Source: Epiperipatus broadwayi
Taxonomy: Eukaryota; Onychophora; Udeonychophora; Euonychophora; Peripatidae
NCBI GenBank assembly: GCA_028023455.1
Contig: JAQFVV010006647.1
Location: 312,001-376,000, forward strand
DNA: 64,000 bases
Reading direction: 5' to 3'
In this document: positions 38,465 through 49,453 of the stretch, piece after piece
How positions within the stretch are numbered: the stretch's first letter is position 1
Layout: each line of letters opens with the position of its first letter
Position numbers and translations under genes: made by a program
The notes under the pieces: generated by a model
Told to the model about the DNA's origin: nothing
Databases searched by the model: none
Seen by the model: the letters and a program-made list of their open reading frames with translations, nothing else

Positions 38465-39865
38465 TTTGAAAATAAATATTATTTACATATATTTCTGCAA
38501 TTTATAACATCGATAATCTACTGCATAGTGAATCTAAAGATTTCATGCTGTATGTTTGTAATTTGAAGTCAGTGAGTAGTGTGTGAAGGTATTTAATATT
38601 CACACTTTCAGATATAAGTACTTTGGACTGGCTTGGATATATAGACAGACAAGTAAAGTTAAGAGTGGTTACCACTCTTTTCTTGTTAAATTTTCCCAGT
38701 ATTTCGATCTGATTGGCTATTAATAATCACAACCTGAGACTTCACTCTCTCGTAAGTTAATTTCAAATCATCTGCCTTTGAAAATAAATATTATTTACAT
38801 ATATTTCTGCAATTTATAACATCGATAATCTACTCATAGTAATCTAAAGATTTCATCTGTATTTTGTAATTTGAAGTCATAATAGTGTGTAAGTTTTAAT
38901 ATTCACACTTTCATATATAAGTACTTTGACTGGCTTGGATATATAGACAACAAGTAAATTAAGAGTGTTACCACTCTTTTCTTGTTAATTTGTCCCAGTA
39001 TTTACGATCTGATTGGCTATTAATAATCCAACACTGAGAACTTCCTTTCTCGTAAGTTAATTTCAAATCATCTCCTTTGAAAATAAATATTATTTACATA
39101 TATTTCTGCAATTTATAACATCGATAATCTACTGCATAGTGAATCTAAAGATTTACTTTTTGTAATTTAAGTCAGTGTATTGAAGGTATTTAATATTCAC
39201 ACTTTCAGATATAGTATTTGGACTGCTTGGATATATAGACAGACAAGTAAAGTTAAGAGTGTTACTCTCTCTTCTTGTTAAATCGTTGTCCCAGTATTTA
39301 CGATCTGATTGGCTATTAATAATCACAAGCGCTGAGAGACTTGCACTCTCTCGTAAGTATTTCAAATCATCTGCCTTTGAAAATAAATATTATTTACATA
39401 TATTTCTGCAATTTATAACATCGATAATCTACTGCATAGTGAATCTAAAGATTTCACTGTATGTTTGTAATTTGAAGTCAGTGAGTGTGTGTAGTATTTA
39501 ATATTCACACTTTCAGATATAAGACTTTGACTGGCTTGGTATATGCGAGTAAGTAAGAGGTACCCTCTTTTCTTGTAAATTTGCTATTTCATCTGATGCT
39601 AAACGCCGATGCACTCTCTCGTAAGTAATCAAACACTACGCTTTGAAAATAAATATATTTACATATATTCTCAATTATACATCGAAATCTGAACTAAAGA
39701 TTATTTTAATTGAAGTCAGTGGTAGTGTGGAAGGATTTAATATCACACTTCAGATAAAGACTTTGGACTGGCTTGGATATAGACGACAAGAAAGTAAGAG
39801 GGACACCTGAACGTGCCCGATTCGATCCGATTGGCAAAAACACAGGCGGTCTCGTTAATTTCATT
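38465..39865 (+). repeat. Degenerating ~300-bp satellite array, about 4.7 units
   Basis: Units begin TTTGAAAATAAATATT at 38465, 38777, 39076, 39376 and 39642. Lengths are therefore about 312, 299, 300, 266 and 222 bp. Each intact unit has the order AACATCGATAATCTACTGCA, TTCACACTTTCAGATAT, GACTGGCTTGGATATATAG, a palindrome AGAGTGG-TTA-CCACTCT, TCTGATTGGCTATTAATAA and CTCTCTCGTAAGTTAATTTC. Later units differ from the first mainly by one-base deletions, many of a G, and the last two are heavily eroded. Two short frames inside (39153-39365, 39259-39501) are not genes. Confidence 0.93.
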
Positions 39866-40317
39866 ACTTAAGCAAGTTTTATAGATATGACTAGATACAT
39901 GAATATATGTTTATATGCATGTGTATGTACAAACGTTAAAATTTAAACATTTACAGATATATCAAAAGGTTTTTAATAATTTCATATTTTCTGTGTACAA
40001 GGTTTTCTTTTTTTATATTATTTAAATCCAATTTTTTTAATTTAAAAGTGTTAAAACAGAGAGAAAGATTGCCAATTCTAAAGATTTCAATCTGGTGTTA
40101 AAACTTAGAGAGAAAGTTAATTTTAAGATAACTTCAATGTTAAAAAAGTGGGAGAGAAAAGTAACTCATTAGTAAGTAATTACAGTTACAAAGAGATAGC
40201 AGATCATTTTGAACCACCTAAAAATGAATTTTGAAGAAAAGAAGATCAAAAAAGACTAGATGGCACCAAATGGCTATTACATTGTATCAGTTTAAAATTT
40301 TTAAAAAAGTATATTAA
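39866..40317. other. Intron sequence between satellite and nested retroelements
   Basis: AT-rich. The part near 40040-40200 has A-rich coding-like texture (repeated GAGAGAAAG words) and may be the 5' region of the element encoding the ORF at 40318. Confidence 0.35.
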
Positions 40318-40870
40318 TTGTTTAAACTTTGCAAATCTAAGCAAGGGGAAGTCAAGGTAAGCTTTTTTTCTTGCTTTTTATTAACTCAAAAAAATAAGAT
40401 GAGCTGCAGAAACAGTTTTCTAGAAAAAAATAATCAAGCTGTAGGAAAAACCATGAGAAATAATAACGTTAATATTAATCTTAGAAGGCCTAGCAGTAGA
40501 TCTCTAGAATCTAATTCAAAAAAGTTTTCTAATAGTACTAAACCATCATTTAGTCATGAGAATACAGTTAAACAAATAGATTTATTACTTAAAAACCTTC
40601 AAAAGTTAGCAGAAATACAAAATGAATCAAAAACTGGAAATAGCATTTACCAAAGACAGGATTTTAAAAATAGCACATTGGCTCAATTTGTCAACATTAA
40701 GCAAAAACCAAAACTTCAGAACAGATCAAATTGTATCAGAAGACTCCACAGTCAAAAATAACCTAAAAAAGAACTTAAATTACCAAGAAAATATGTCTGT
40801 TTTAAATATTACTCAAATTGAAAAAACACAGCAAAATTCTGAGGAAAAAAAATCTATAACGTTAAAATGA
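40318..40870 (+). pseudogene. Unrecognised ORF1/gag-like protein, N-terminal half
   Basis: An open frame 40318-40761 (a more natural Met is MSCRNSF at 40399). It is rich in Asn, Ser, Lys and Arg, with LRRPSSRSLESNSKKFSNST then ENTVKQIDLLLKNLQKLAEI, a short amphipathic helix. Coding texture continues in a shifted frame to 40870. The frame is then cut by LINE copy 1 and similar texture resumes at 43090 in the same direction. I infer one element's first ORF split by a nested LINE. No domain recognised; the low-complexity basic character suits a nucleic-acid-binding ORF1 or gag. Confidence 0.4.
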
Positions 40871-40916
40871 TAGAGGGCGCTTCACATGAAACAGAATAAT
40901 CTTAAATAGATATGTA

Positions 40917-41525
40917 ATGAATATAGAAAAGATGTTAGATGTGAATGATAGAGTGATAGAAAACATGAAAGCATATAGTAATGGGGATATTAGGTTTTCA
41001 GAAACTGAACTGAATGAGGTAGAGAAGAAATTGAAAAGTGGAAAGGCAAGAGATTTAGATGGATGGGCAGCAGAGATGGTAATGAATTTAGGGTATAGGG
41101 CAAAAGTAAAGTTATTATCTTGTTTCAATAAAATGGCACAGAATAGAGTTTTCCCAAGTAGTTGGAGTAATACAAGAGTAAAATTACTATTTAAAGGAAA
41201 GGGTAAGGATCATAGAAAGTTGAATAATTATAGACCAATAGTGGTAACATCAGTTTTATATAAAGTTTTCTCATATATGGTGGCTAGAAGAGTTATAAAA
41301 TGGATGGAAGGGAATAATGTAGTAAGGCAAATGCAAGGAGGTTTTAGATTAGATAGGCATATAGGAGATAGTTTATTTGTAGTTACACAACTTATGGATA
41401 TGAGTAGGAATTTAGGTAAACAGTTATATATGAGTTTTATAGATATAGAGAAGGCATATGATAGAGTAGATAGAAATAGATTATGGATAAGTTTAGCAAA
41501 TTTGGGAATGGATAGATATTATTAA
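40917..41525 (+). pseudogene. LINE reverse transcriptase, N-terminal and palm blocks
   Basis: A frame of 202 codons. RT signatures in order are GKARDLDGWAAEM, the block FPSSWSNTRVKLLFKGKGKD with KLNNYRPIVVTSVLYKVFS, the segment MQGGFRLDRHIGDSLFVVTQ (GFR..R) and the first catalytic block FIDIEKAYDRVDR with its Asp. The frame stops at 41525 after DRYY. Comparison with copy 2, which reads RTLVDFIKRLYDNNYY, shows that about a dozen bases have been lost here, causing a frameshift. The downstream domains continue in another frame. Confidence 0.88.
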
Positions 41526-41807
41526 GAAATTAAATGAAAATAATTATTGTATATATCAATTAGGGAATATAGAATCAGTTAAAGTTAAAAATGGGGTGGG
41601 GCTAAGGCAAGGATGCCCTATGTCACCTATTTTGTTTGTGTTGTATTTGAGTGAAATGGAAAGAGCAATAGAAAGATTAGGAAGAGGGATAGAGATACTG
41701 TTAATAGGTAGTAAGGGAGTATATATTTTGTCAGGTCTTTTTTTTTGTGGATGATATATTTTTGTGTGCAGAAAGAAGAGAAGATATGGAAGTTATGTTG
41801 AGGACAT
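41526..41807 (+). pseudogene. LINE reverse transcriptase, catalytic box region (frameshifted)
   Basis: Out of frame with both neighbours but clearly homologous: GVGLRQGCPMSPILFVLYL (block B), GRGIEILLIGSKGVYILSG, then a run of about nine T and VDDIFLCAERREDMEVMLR. The catalytic box F(V)DD is present. The frame slips within the T run near 41740, so a one-base change in that homopolymer, or a sequencing error, breaks it. Confidence 0.85.
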
Positions 41808-42977
41808 GTGCAAGGGTTGGTAAAGAGATGGGGATTAAATTTTATTGAAGAAAAATCAAATATAATGATGGTTAATACTGGGGAAAGAGAAGATGTAGAA
41901 TTTTTATTGGGAGATATTATGTTAAGTGTGGTGAATAGATATAGTTATTTGGGAATTATTTTAAGTAGTCAGAAAAATTATTTGGATGAATGGGAGAAAA
42001 AATTGATAAATGAAGCAAAGAAAAGAAAGGAATTGATAAAGAAATTAACAGTGTTTTCATATAATAAATATGATGTAGTTAGAATTATATGGAAAGGAGT
42101 TGCAGTAGCAGGGTTAACATATGATAATGATGCATTATATGTTAGTAAAGAGGTATTAAATTACTTAGAAAAAGTTCAAAGGGAAGTAAGAAGACATGCA
42201 TTGGATGCAGATGTATGGACAGCAAGAGAGGCAATTCAAGGAGAAATGGGATGGTCAAGTTTTCATATGAGAGATGCAAAAAGTAAAATGAAAATGTTTG
42301 GTAGATTGCAGTTTATGGATAATAAAAGAATAGCTAAAATAGTATTTAATTGGGTTATGAGTAAAGGGCAGGTAACAAGATGGGTGAGAAAGGTAATGTG
42401 GTATGCAAAAGATTTGGATAAAGAATTTATATCAGTATATTTGTACAAAAGATGGGATGATTGTGTTAAGAGAATTGTTGAGTGTTGTAGTAGTAAGGAA
42501 TGGGATAAAAGAATAGATTTATTAATAAAGAATAGGGAGTTAGAGAGATGGAGAAATAGTATGGAGAGTAAAAAGAGTTTAAATATATATAGAAATAAAC
42601 AGAATATTAGGTGTGAGTTAATATATAATAATAGTAAGGAAAGTAGTTTATTATTTAAGGCTCAAACGGGATCTTTAGCTACAAGAGAATATACATGTAA
42701 ATGGAAAAAAATGGGTGATTTATTTTGTAAATTATGTAAGGAAGGAATAGAAAATATTAGGCATTTGTTAATTGAATGTAAATGCTTGAAAACAGAAAAG
42801 GTACATATAATGAAGTTATGGAAGAATAAATATGAAAAAAGTGATTATACAGAAAGTGAATTATTGGTTTTTATGCTGGGTTTGGGAAAAGATAAAGGGA
42901 ATTTAGATATAAAGATTATAGAGTTGACAAAGATTATGTTGTGGAAATGGGATGGTGAAGAATATGGGGAAATTTAG
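41808..42977 (+). pseudogene. LINE reverse transcriptase thumb and C-terminal zinc motif
   Basis: A frame of 389 codons; the annotated Met is inside the RT (KRWGLNFIEEKSNIMMV). NRYSYLGIILSSQKNYLDEW matches the FxYLG block after the catalytic box. Then come the conserved-looking GVAVAGLTYDNDALYVS and WTAREAIQGEMGWSSFHMRD. The C-terminus holds a CCHC-type cluster FCKLCKEGIENIRHLLIEC (C-x2-C, H, C), as in many LINE C-termini, probably for nucleic-acid binding. It ends at 42977 shortly before the shared 3' tail. It is long and intact, so this copy is fairly young. Confidence 0.85.
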
Positions 42978-43090
42978 AGTGGGGAATGGAAAATAAAGTG
43001 GCTAACAGGTTTATCTGGGCATAATTGCTGAGATATTCTTGACTTCATTTAGGAAGAAGCCACAATACATCACATCACATCACAACATCC

Positions 43091-44280
43091 AAATGCATAT
43101 GAAGATTATTTACATAAAAAATAATTTCAGGTCAAATTTTAGAGTCAAATAAAGACAAAATAAGTATTAGTAACACTTCTAAATCTAAAAATAACAACTG
43201 TTTTTCAGTACAACAAGGTTTTAAACAAAAAGAAAAAAATCGATCTCAATTTCAAAACACAAGAAAAAGAATGCAAACAAAAAAAAATAAGTAAGAATTC
43301 TCAGTTATTTCACAATCTCGAGAAAAATTGTGTCTTACTGATTTCCTGAATTAAATACTAATCAAAATCTTTGTAATGGACACAATAAAAAAACTGATCA
43401 GGCCAAATACTCTACAATTGTCCAAATGTGGGCAACCACTAGGAAAGACATGAGTAACTCAATTAACACTGGTAACAGTACTACATCACTTTCAAATGCA
43501 AAATCAAACCAAGTTGAACAGAGAAAGAATAAACCAGCAATACTGAATGCCATCATGGACTTTGAGAAAGATGACTACAATGAAAAAATAAAGAATGTAA
43601 ATGACTTATACTCAAATGAGTCCAACTTAAACTACAACACAAACAGTTACCAAATAATAAGTGATCAATTTAATGCAAGAATACCACCTACTTTATTTAA
43701 TTCATTTTTTAAATACCATAGTAACAACACACTAATCTTAACCACTACAAATGAACTATGACACCTCTTTCCCTTTCCCACAGATAAATTCTTTCAACTT
43801 ATCAAAGAGAAAAACCTCATTGAGGCCATTAAAAAATATACCATCATCCCAATGGCAGATATTTCATAATTGAATTTTATAATCTCATGCAGAAAGAATT
43901 ATTCAAGAGAAACCAATTAACACTTGACAACAAATATTTAATCAAGATTGAGCTGGAGAAAACTAGAGGCCCAAGATCTTGCTAGAAACTGCTATTATGA
44001 TTTTACAAGAACTGACTTGCAAAAGCTTCTCAGCAGAATTGGTAAGATGACACACTTTCAATATTTAATGGAGAAAAGGGCTGAAATTGAATTGCCATCA
44101 AATACAGCAGCTTTCACTCTCAAATTAAATCGATATCACGTTCCTTGATATACCTTCAATACTTGACCAACAAAAATGTCCAATCTTCCATACCAATAAA
44201 AGGAATCAAACCACAGTGTTTTCTATGCGAGAGTATATCCAATTTTAATTAAGTCCTTGTATGATTCCAAATTATTTTTT
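43091..44280 (+). pseudogene. Unrecognised ORF1/gag-like protein, C-terminal half
   Basis: Coding texture in the plus direction, broken by stops and shifts. An ORF at 43426-43761 contains NAIMDFEKDDYNEKIKNVND; then comes a segment LFPFPTDKFFQLIKEKNLIE with AIKKYTIIPMAD; then an ORF at 43948-44148 with WRKLEAQDLARNCYYDFTRT and DLQKLLSRIGKM. Finally, near 44180-44230, IPIKGIKPQCFLCES contains a C-x2-C pair that may be half of a zinc knuckle. It reads as the continuation of the protein at 40318-40870. Candidate: ORF1 of an L1/Tx1-like LINE such as the one at 19171. Unproven. Confidence 0.4.
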
Positions 44281-44329
44281 TCGTATCAGCTATAAATTTA
44301 AGAGTTTAGAGTTTTTAAATAAAAAGACT

Positions 44330-44700
44330 TTAAAGCAGCTTATTTTATATTGGAATGACACTTTAGATTGTGGGCATAAGTAACATCTAATGCCAAGAGG
44401 CTTGATAATAAGTGAATAGTTGATGATATGTTTGTCAATTTCAGATTGAGATATTTGATGAACAGTTGATTGCCCTCATCTTCTATTGACCATTTAATTT
44501 CTGGAAATTGTTTGAAGTTTTTGAACATTTCATGAATCAAATTGAGGAGGGTGCAGACAAAAACCACTAACAATAGTCCTATAGGATAGTTTGTTATCAT
44601 GGGAATATTTCATTTCTGAATGTGACATGAAAGTTGTCATTAACCCACCATAATATGTCAATGATAAATTGTGTTCACTTGTCATTAATTGTGCTGTTTT
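44330..44700 (-). pseudogene. Possible Penelope-like RT fragment
   Basis: The minus-strand frame 44340-44600 includes MFKNFKQFPEIKWSIEDEGN and QLFIKYLNLKLT. This resembles the PLE RT segment after the catalytic box, where an asparagine-rich loop leads to 'I.F..E.E...I.FLDL.I'. No YxDD box is visible upstream and there are stops. Weak evidence. Confidence 0.3.
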
Positions 44701-45237
44701 AATAGCTTATATATGATGTTGATAAATGAGACTCTATTAATAGAATCATAATAATTTCGCTCATTATAAGATATTAATCAATGTATACTTCTGGAAAGAT
44801 TTTTTCTATGCTGAAGTCATTGAACTTAATCTTTCAAAAATGAAAAATTCAATGTTTTATAACTAATAAAATCATATGATATTTGAGCACTCAAAGTAGT
44901 AAAATTTATTGAATCAGAAACTTTTGGTTGATGAATCTATCTCTTTAAATTGCACTAAATTGTTCGAAGTCCAACTAATATAATCAAAACTAGGTTTTAC
45001 ATTCGGCCATTTTTTCAATTTAATGATAATTCTCTCTAGATACTAATAAAATAAATTCAATCAAGAATAACTGTATTTATATTTATTATAAATATGCTAT
45101 AATTTAAAGAAACTTTATTCCACATATGTGCACAATGTTTAGCAGTTCTGTAACATTAAGAAAATTTTACAATGTGAATAATTTTTCATTGTTTCCCTGA
45201 AAATTATCCTCTAGTAATATTTTTTATTGTCTTGAAA

Positions 45238-45280
<43 letters not shown>

Positions 45281-46409
45281 GCATATAATAATATCATATA
45301 GACTTTATAATAGAAATAGCAATTGCATTGTATCTCTGCAAAGTGTTCTTCTCTCTAAGACCTGTTGGATTGTTTGAAATCTACATTAATGTTTACTGTG
45401 GTGATTAATTCTAAATCATATTTAATTGAGTCAATGATAATAAAAAAGATATCTTTCCATTTTCTAATGCTTTATATTACAGTGTTAACTTGGCAAAATA
45501 AAAATATTATTGGAAGAGAGAAAGCTCTCAATATCTGTATTTATCAGGGCATATAAATTTTTTTAATGTGGCTATGCAATTTACTTGTAGCTTTTTTTAT
45601 TGCATTGTTTATGTTTTTAATAGAATAATAATATATACACTCACTTTGCGAAACCTTTGTAATAATGTTTTTTTATTAAGCTGTTTTGCGTTTAACAGTT
45701 TTCAATTGTCCAGCAGTCTTATGCAGTAAAAACTGCCAACAGATAAAATATTGTAATAAAAAATTTTGATAAGTGCAAAAAAATTTTATTAGACACATTT
45801 ATCCATTAAAAATTCAAAAAATATTGGATTTTTTGAATTTTAGTTTAAAGAATTACTTACAAAATCAACATTATGTTTAAAATCTAGACAATGCTTCACA
45901 TTATTTTAGAGTGCACTTTTTTTTCCGAATTTACTTGAAATTTTTAAATATTTATTTCATTAGCATGTAATTGATAACATATATATGTGCTTTGTGCACA
46001 AATAAAGAAGTTTGTAAAAGCAAATAATACCCTGCAATTTAATAAGCTGAGCACTTTCGGAAGGCTTTATGCTTCCATAATCGTAGCTACTAAAGTGTTA
46101 ATGAAATTACTAAATACTATTAATTTTAAATCTATATATATATATATAATCTTTTAGAATCATTCTTCATTCCCTCTACCTTGCTTTTTTAAAAACAACA
46201 ACAACCAAAACAACATTTAATGCTTTTTTTTGTTAACAATTATATAATTATTTTATTTTGGCATTTTATATACATGAATAAATAATAAACATCTCAATCA
46301 ATAAGATCTCCAAATTATAACTATTATTATATAATCTTTAAAATAAAATTTTAAAAATATTTTTGTTTTAATTTTATAAACAGTTTTATTTGGACTCATT
46401 TTAACTCAC
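44701..46409. other. AT-rich intron sequence, (TA)n and a PLE-end-like phrase
   Basis: A (TA)n tract of about 40 bp lies at 45240-45280. Near 46045-46090 the minus strand reads GATTATGGAAGCATAAAGCC then TTCCGAAAGTGC, a stem-loop followed by CGAAA, similar in layout to PLE pseudo-LTR ends, but the core is incomplete. No genes. Confidence 0.4.
45240..45280 (+). repeat. (TA)n microsatellite
   Basis: About 20 uninterrupted TA dinucleotides. Similar tracts lie near 5411, 14093, 21571, 22429, 22643, 24373, 24912, 46132, 49373, 49419, 52477, 53253 and 55320, often exactly at the edge of a mobile element. Confidence 0.95.
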
Positions 46410-46608
46410 CTGCGGCCTTTTTTATCCTGTAAATCAGGCAGTCCTCCTTTGTCCAATAGTAACTTTGTACACTCAGGATGTCCTAAAGTAACGGCATAAA
46501 ACAAAGGAGTACAGCCATTTTTGTCTTTTATATCTACTTCAGCTCCACTTTCCGATAAGATTCTTTCTACACATTCCCTATGATCTCGGCTAGCGGCACA
46601 ATGGAGAG
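46410..46608 (-). CDS. Ankyrin-repeat gene, internal exon 2 of 4 in window
   Basis: A 199-bp exon with acceptor TTTTTTAG and donor CGCAG then GTGAGT. It opens with two bases that complete an Ala codon from the previous exon, reads 65 open codons and ends with AG. Those last two bases plus the T opening the next exon give Ser. It holds one complete ankyrin repeat (LHCAASRDHRECVERIL then SESGAEVDIKD) and most of a second (KNGCTPLFYAVTLGHPEC, then LLLDKGGLPDLQDKKGR). The TPL-type turn, here CTPLFYAV, and the repeat length of about 33 residues are typical. The base composition is clearly richer in G+C than the flanking intron, as expected for a constrained exon. Confidence 0.93.
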
Positions 46609-49370
46609 CTAAAAAATTAATTTATGTAGTTAAAATAATGTCTGATGTAAGAGTAATATTTTAGTATTCCCTTTAGAATATTTTTTTTGTCAAAAATTAA
46701 GTTATAATGTATTTTAATTTTATGTAATTTCAGGACAAAATAAACTAATTTAATTAAAAGTTTATAGAATTCTTTACTCTTAATTGTCATATTATAATTT
46801 TTATTTTAAATTAACACTTTAAGTCTGCAGTGCAAGATCACTTGATTATTTTTTTTTTGAAAGAAAAAGTTTTTGAACTAATAATCTCAAGGAAACGTAT
46901 TAACCTTCACATTTCTCCCTTATCGTTTGGACTTTCGTAGCTCCTAAAATTTGAAATGTATATTCTAGCACATTTGCAAAACATATTTGGGTGTATTCAA
47001 TAACTAGTTTTAACGTCATCCCTATTATTATGCAATTCCAACATAAATACTAAAAGCACACTTTTGGAATACTATAAATGCATTATTTGCATCCTTTCAG
47101 ACTGCAAATAGCTAATTTATTTAACATATAAATATATTATCTTGTTTCTAGGTCTCCTGTTCGATCTTTAAAGAATAGATTACTTTCCTTATGATTATCA
47201 TAAAATTACTCTTTACTGACAATCTATTTATATGAAATCAAGAATGCTTTTGGTAAATAGCATATGTCAGTCCTCACAATAAAAAATTTCTATGATCAGC
47301 AATAAAAGAATCCTGTCTAAAGTCTACAAAATGATCTCTGACCATAAAAATTTTTTAATATGAAGAGCATATATACAGTATTTCTGTAGCCGTTCATAAT
47401 AATTTAAAAAAAAAAACAATTTGAAATTTTTACTGAAAAATGTCAGATGATCATTATATGTTTGTGCGCGGAGTAGGCGCAAAAATGCAAAAATACTGTT
47501 AATACATTTTTCATATAATTTCAGAAAAAAAAATTTGAGGAATGATAATTATAAAAATAAAATTTAAATCGTTGAGTACTTTAATTAACCGTTTGCATGC
47601 TAGAACATTTATCAATATTACATAAATAATAATAATAAAAAAAACAATAAACAATTAAAGCCAAGCAACTTATGATGTTGGTTTCATTACATAACGGATT
47701 ACATTATATTGATTTTCACTGCATAATATGAATGAATGTCTTTTTCTGTTTTAATATCTTTTATAAGCAGATCGTTGAAATAAATCTCTAATAAATCATG
47801 TTTGTTGATTATATAAAATGTTCATCCACACACACGGAATTTGGCACGCCAAAATTGCATTTAATATATTTTACAAAAAAAAAAAAGAGTGAGGCGCGGG
47901 AAGTGAGTAAACATATAATTTATAGCAATAGAAAGTATATACATTTTAATTTTTGGATGTTTAGTAAAATGAAAAAAAAAAAGAAAACTAAATATCTTCG
48001 ATAAAAAAGACAGCAACCAATATTTGAAAAATAAAAAAAAATAATGATTAACCGCTTGGTTAAACTTCGCCTTCCACTAAAAAAAAAAAAAAAAAACATT
48101 TGGGATTCTTGGAGACATAAATTAATTAAGATGATCAAAAAATCTTCACCTGCATAAGAAACATTTATCTAGTTAAATTAAATCAGAAAGGCGCACCTGA
48201 TATCAAGTGAAAATAATAATAAAGTACAATCATAAAGTAAATAATAAAAAATAGCTTTATTTACGCAATAGATATATATTAATTAAGCGCGTGTGTGCTT
48301 TTAAAAAATATAAAATAAATATTCATATTTATAAAAAATGAAACAAATTCGTTTTAGTGTACTACGTATTTTGGAATTACTTAAAGTTTTATTTTAAATT
48401 TTTTTTTTATTTATTTTTTTCCAATTTTTTTTTTTTTCCCCCACCCCCCCCCCCCCCCCCCCCCGGGGGGGGGCCCCGGGGGGGAAGACTTGAATTTTGA
48501 CATTTTTATTAACTGGGCTCATATATAATATAATTTTTAGTAAAAATTTTATAATGAGAAATATTTATAATAGATTTATGCTAAGATTTGAATGCTAATA
48601 AGTTTTTCTCCCTTTTTTTTTCTGCACGCACACAAACATATACAAACATCACAAGAAAACTGCATATAAGTATTCATTAAAATAGTTTTCATAGATAAAA
48701 GACATAGCTAAAACAAATTTTGAAAAAAAAACCTGGAAGTTAAAATATGTATGTAATCCAGCAGTTATAATGTTAGACTATTTTTATGGTCCAATTGAAT
48801 TGCTAAATATTTTTGGAAAGTTAAAATTTTGTTTACATCTTCAAAAATATGTTTAAGTATTAGTGATACACAAGTTAATATAGAAAATAATGTATTGAGT
48901 ATCATTTTCCCCATTGTTTTTAACATATTGTTATCGAACTAGAGACATTCTAGCACAGGAATTGAATTCATATTATTTAGATTCCTGAAAAATGAATTTA
49001 AAATAATGTTCTTATCCTTTAGGTTATTCTGCCAAACTAAAGACAGTAGAAATATATATACTTACCTAATCATGACCTTAAATTCAATATCTACAATCTG
49101 AAAATTATGGGTGAATGTCACATGTGAGCTGCTACTGGTCAGGTTAATAATATTCATTAAAAAGAGATTATAATACTATTTAAAATCTTATGCTTCATAT
49201 TAATTTAGAAGATAATTTAGAAAAATATAAACAAAATTATTTTAAAAAAAAACATTTAGCAATTCTACTAGATAATAGAAACAGTCTAACATATAATTAC
49301 AAGTAAATGCCATCACTACAAATCTTTAGACAATCAATGACCTTATCTATTTAATCTTTAAGAAAGTAAC

Positions 49371-49405
<35 letters not shown>

Positions 49406-49415
49406 CGATATTTAG

Positions 49416-49453
<38 letters not shown>

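Larger units (their letters stand above)
40880..43090 (+). mobile_element. LINE copy 1, 5'-truncated (RT and C-terminus)
   Basis: Carries the RT and C-terminal part of a non-LTR retrotransposon, closely related to copy 2 at 59700-61445. The 3' end is defined by the shared tail (TGACTTCA...AGGA) and a pentamer-like tail CACATCACATCACATC; copy 2 ends with CATTGCATTGCATC. The left edge is set where similarity to copy 2 begins. No clear target duplication was found. The SGNH and endonuclease parts seen in copy 2 are absent, so this copy is 5'-truncated. Confidence 0.85.
35057..46409 (-). other. Intron of the ankyrin-repeat gene, about 11.4 kb
   Basis: GT-AG intron between the exons at 46410-46608 and 34923-35056, closing an AG|T Ser codon. 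It houses the ~300-bp satellite array and LINE copy 1 nested in an unrecognised element. Confidence 0.85.

Noticed and set aside
38465-39865. Possible CRISPR-like array
   Set aside because: The units are contiguous ~300-bp tandem repeats without spacers, in an animal genome.
40862-41128. Minus-strand open frame over LINE copy 1
   Set aside because: Antisense shadow of the RT; the A/G-rich sense strand gives long open antisense frames. The same applies to 42263-42448, 56632-56823, 59219-59449 and 60352-60789.
47798-48138. Open frames with poly-Lys or poly-Phe stretches
   Set aside because: Produced by poly-A runs; no conserved motif and no splice context.
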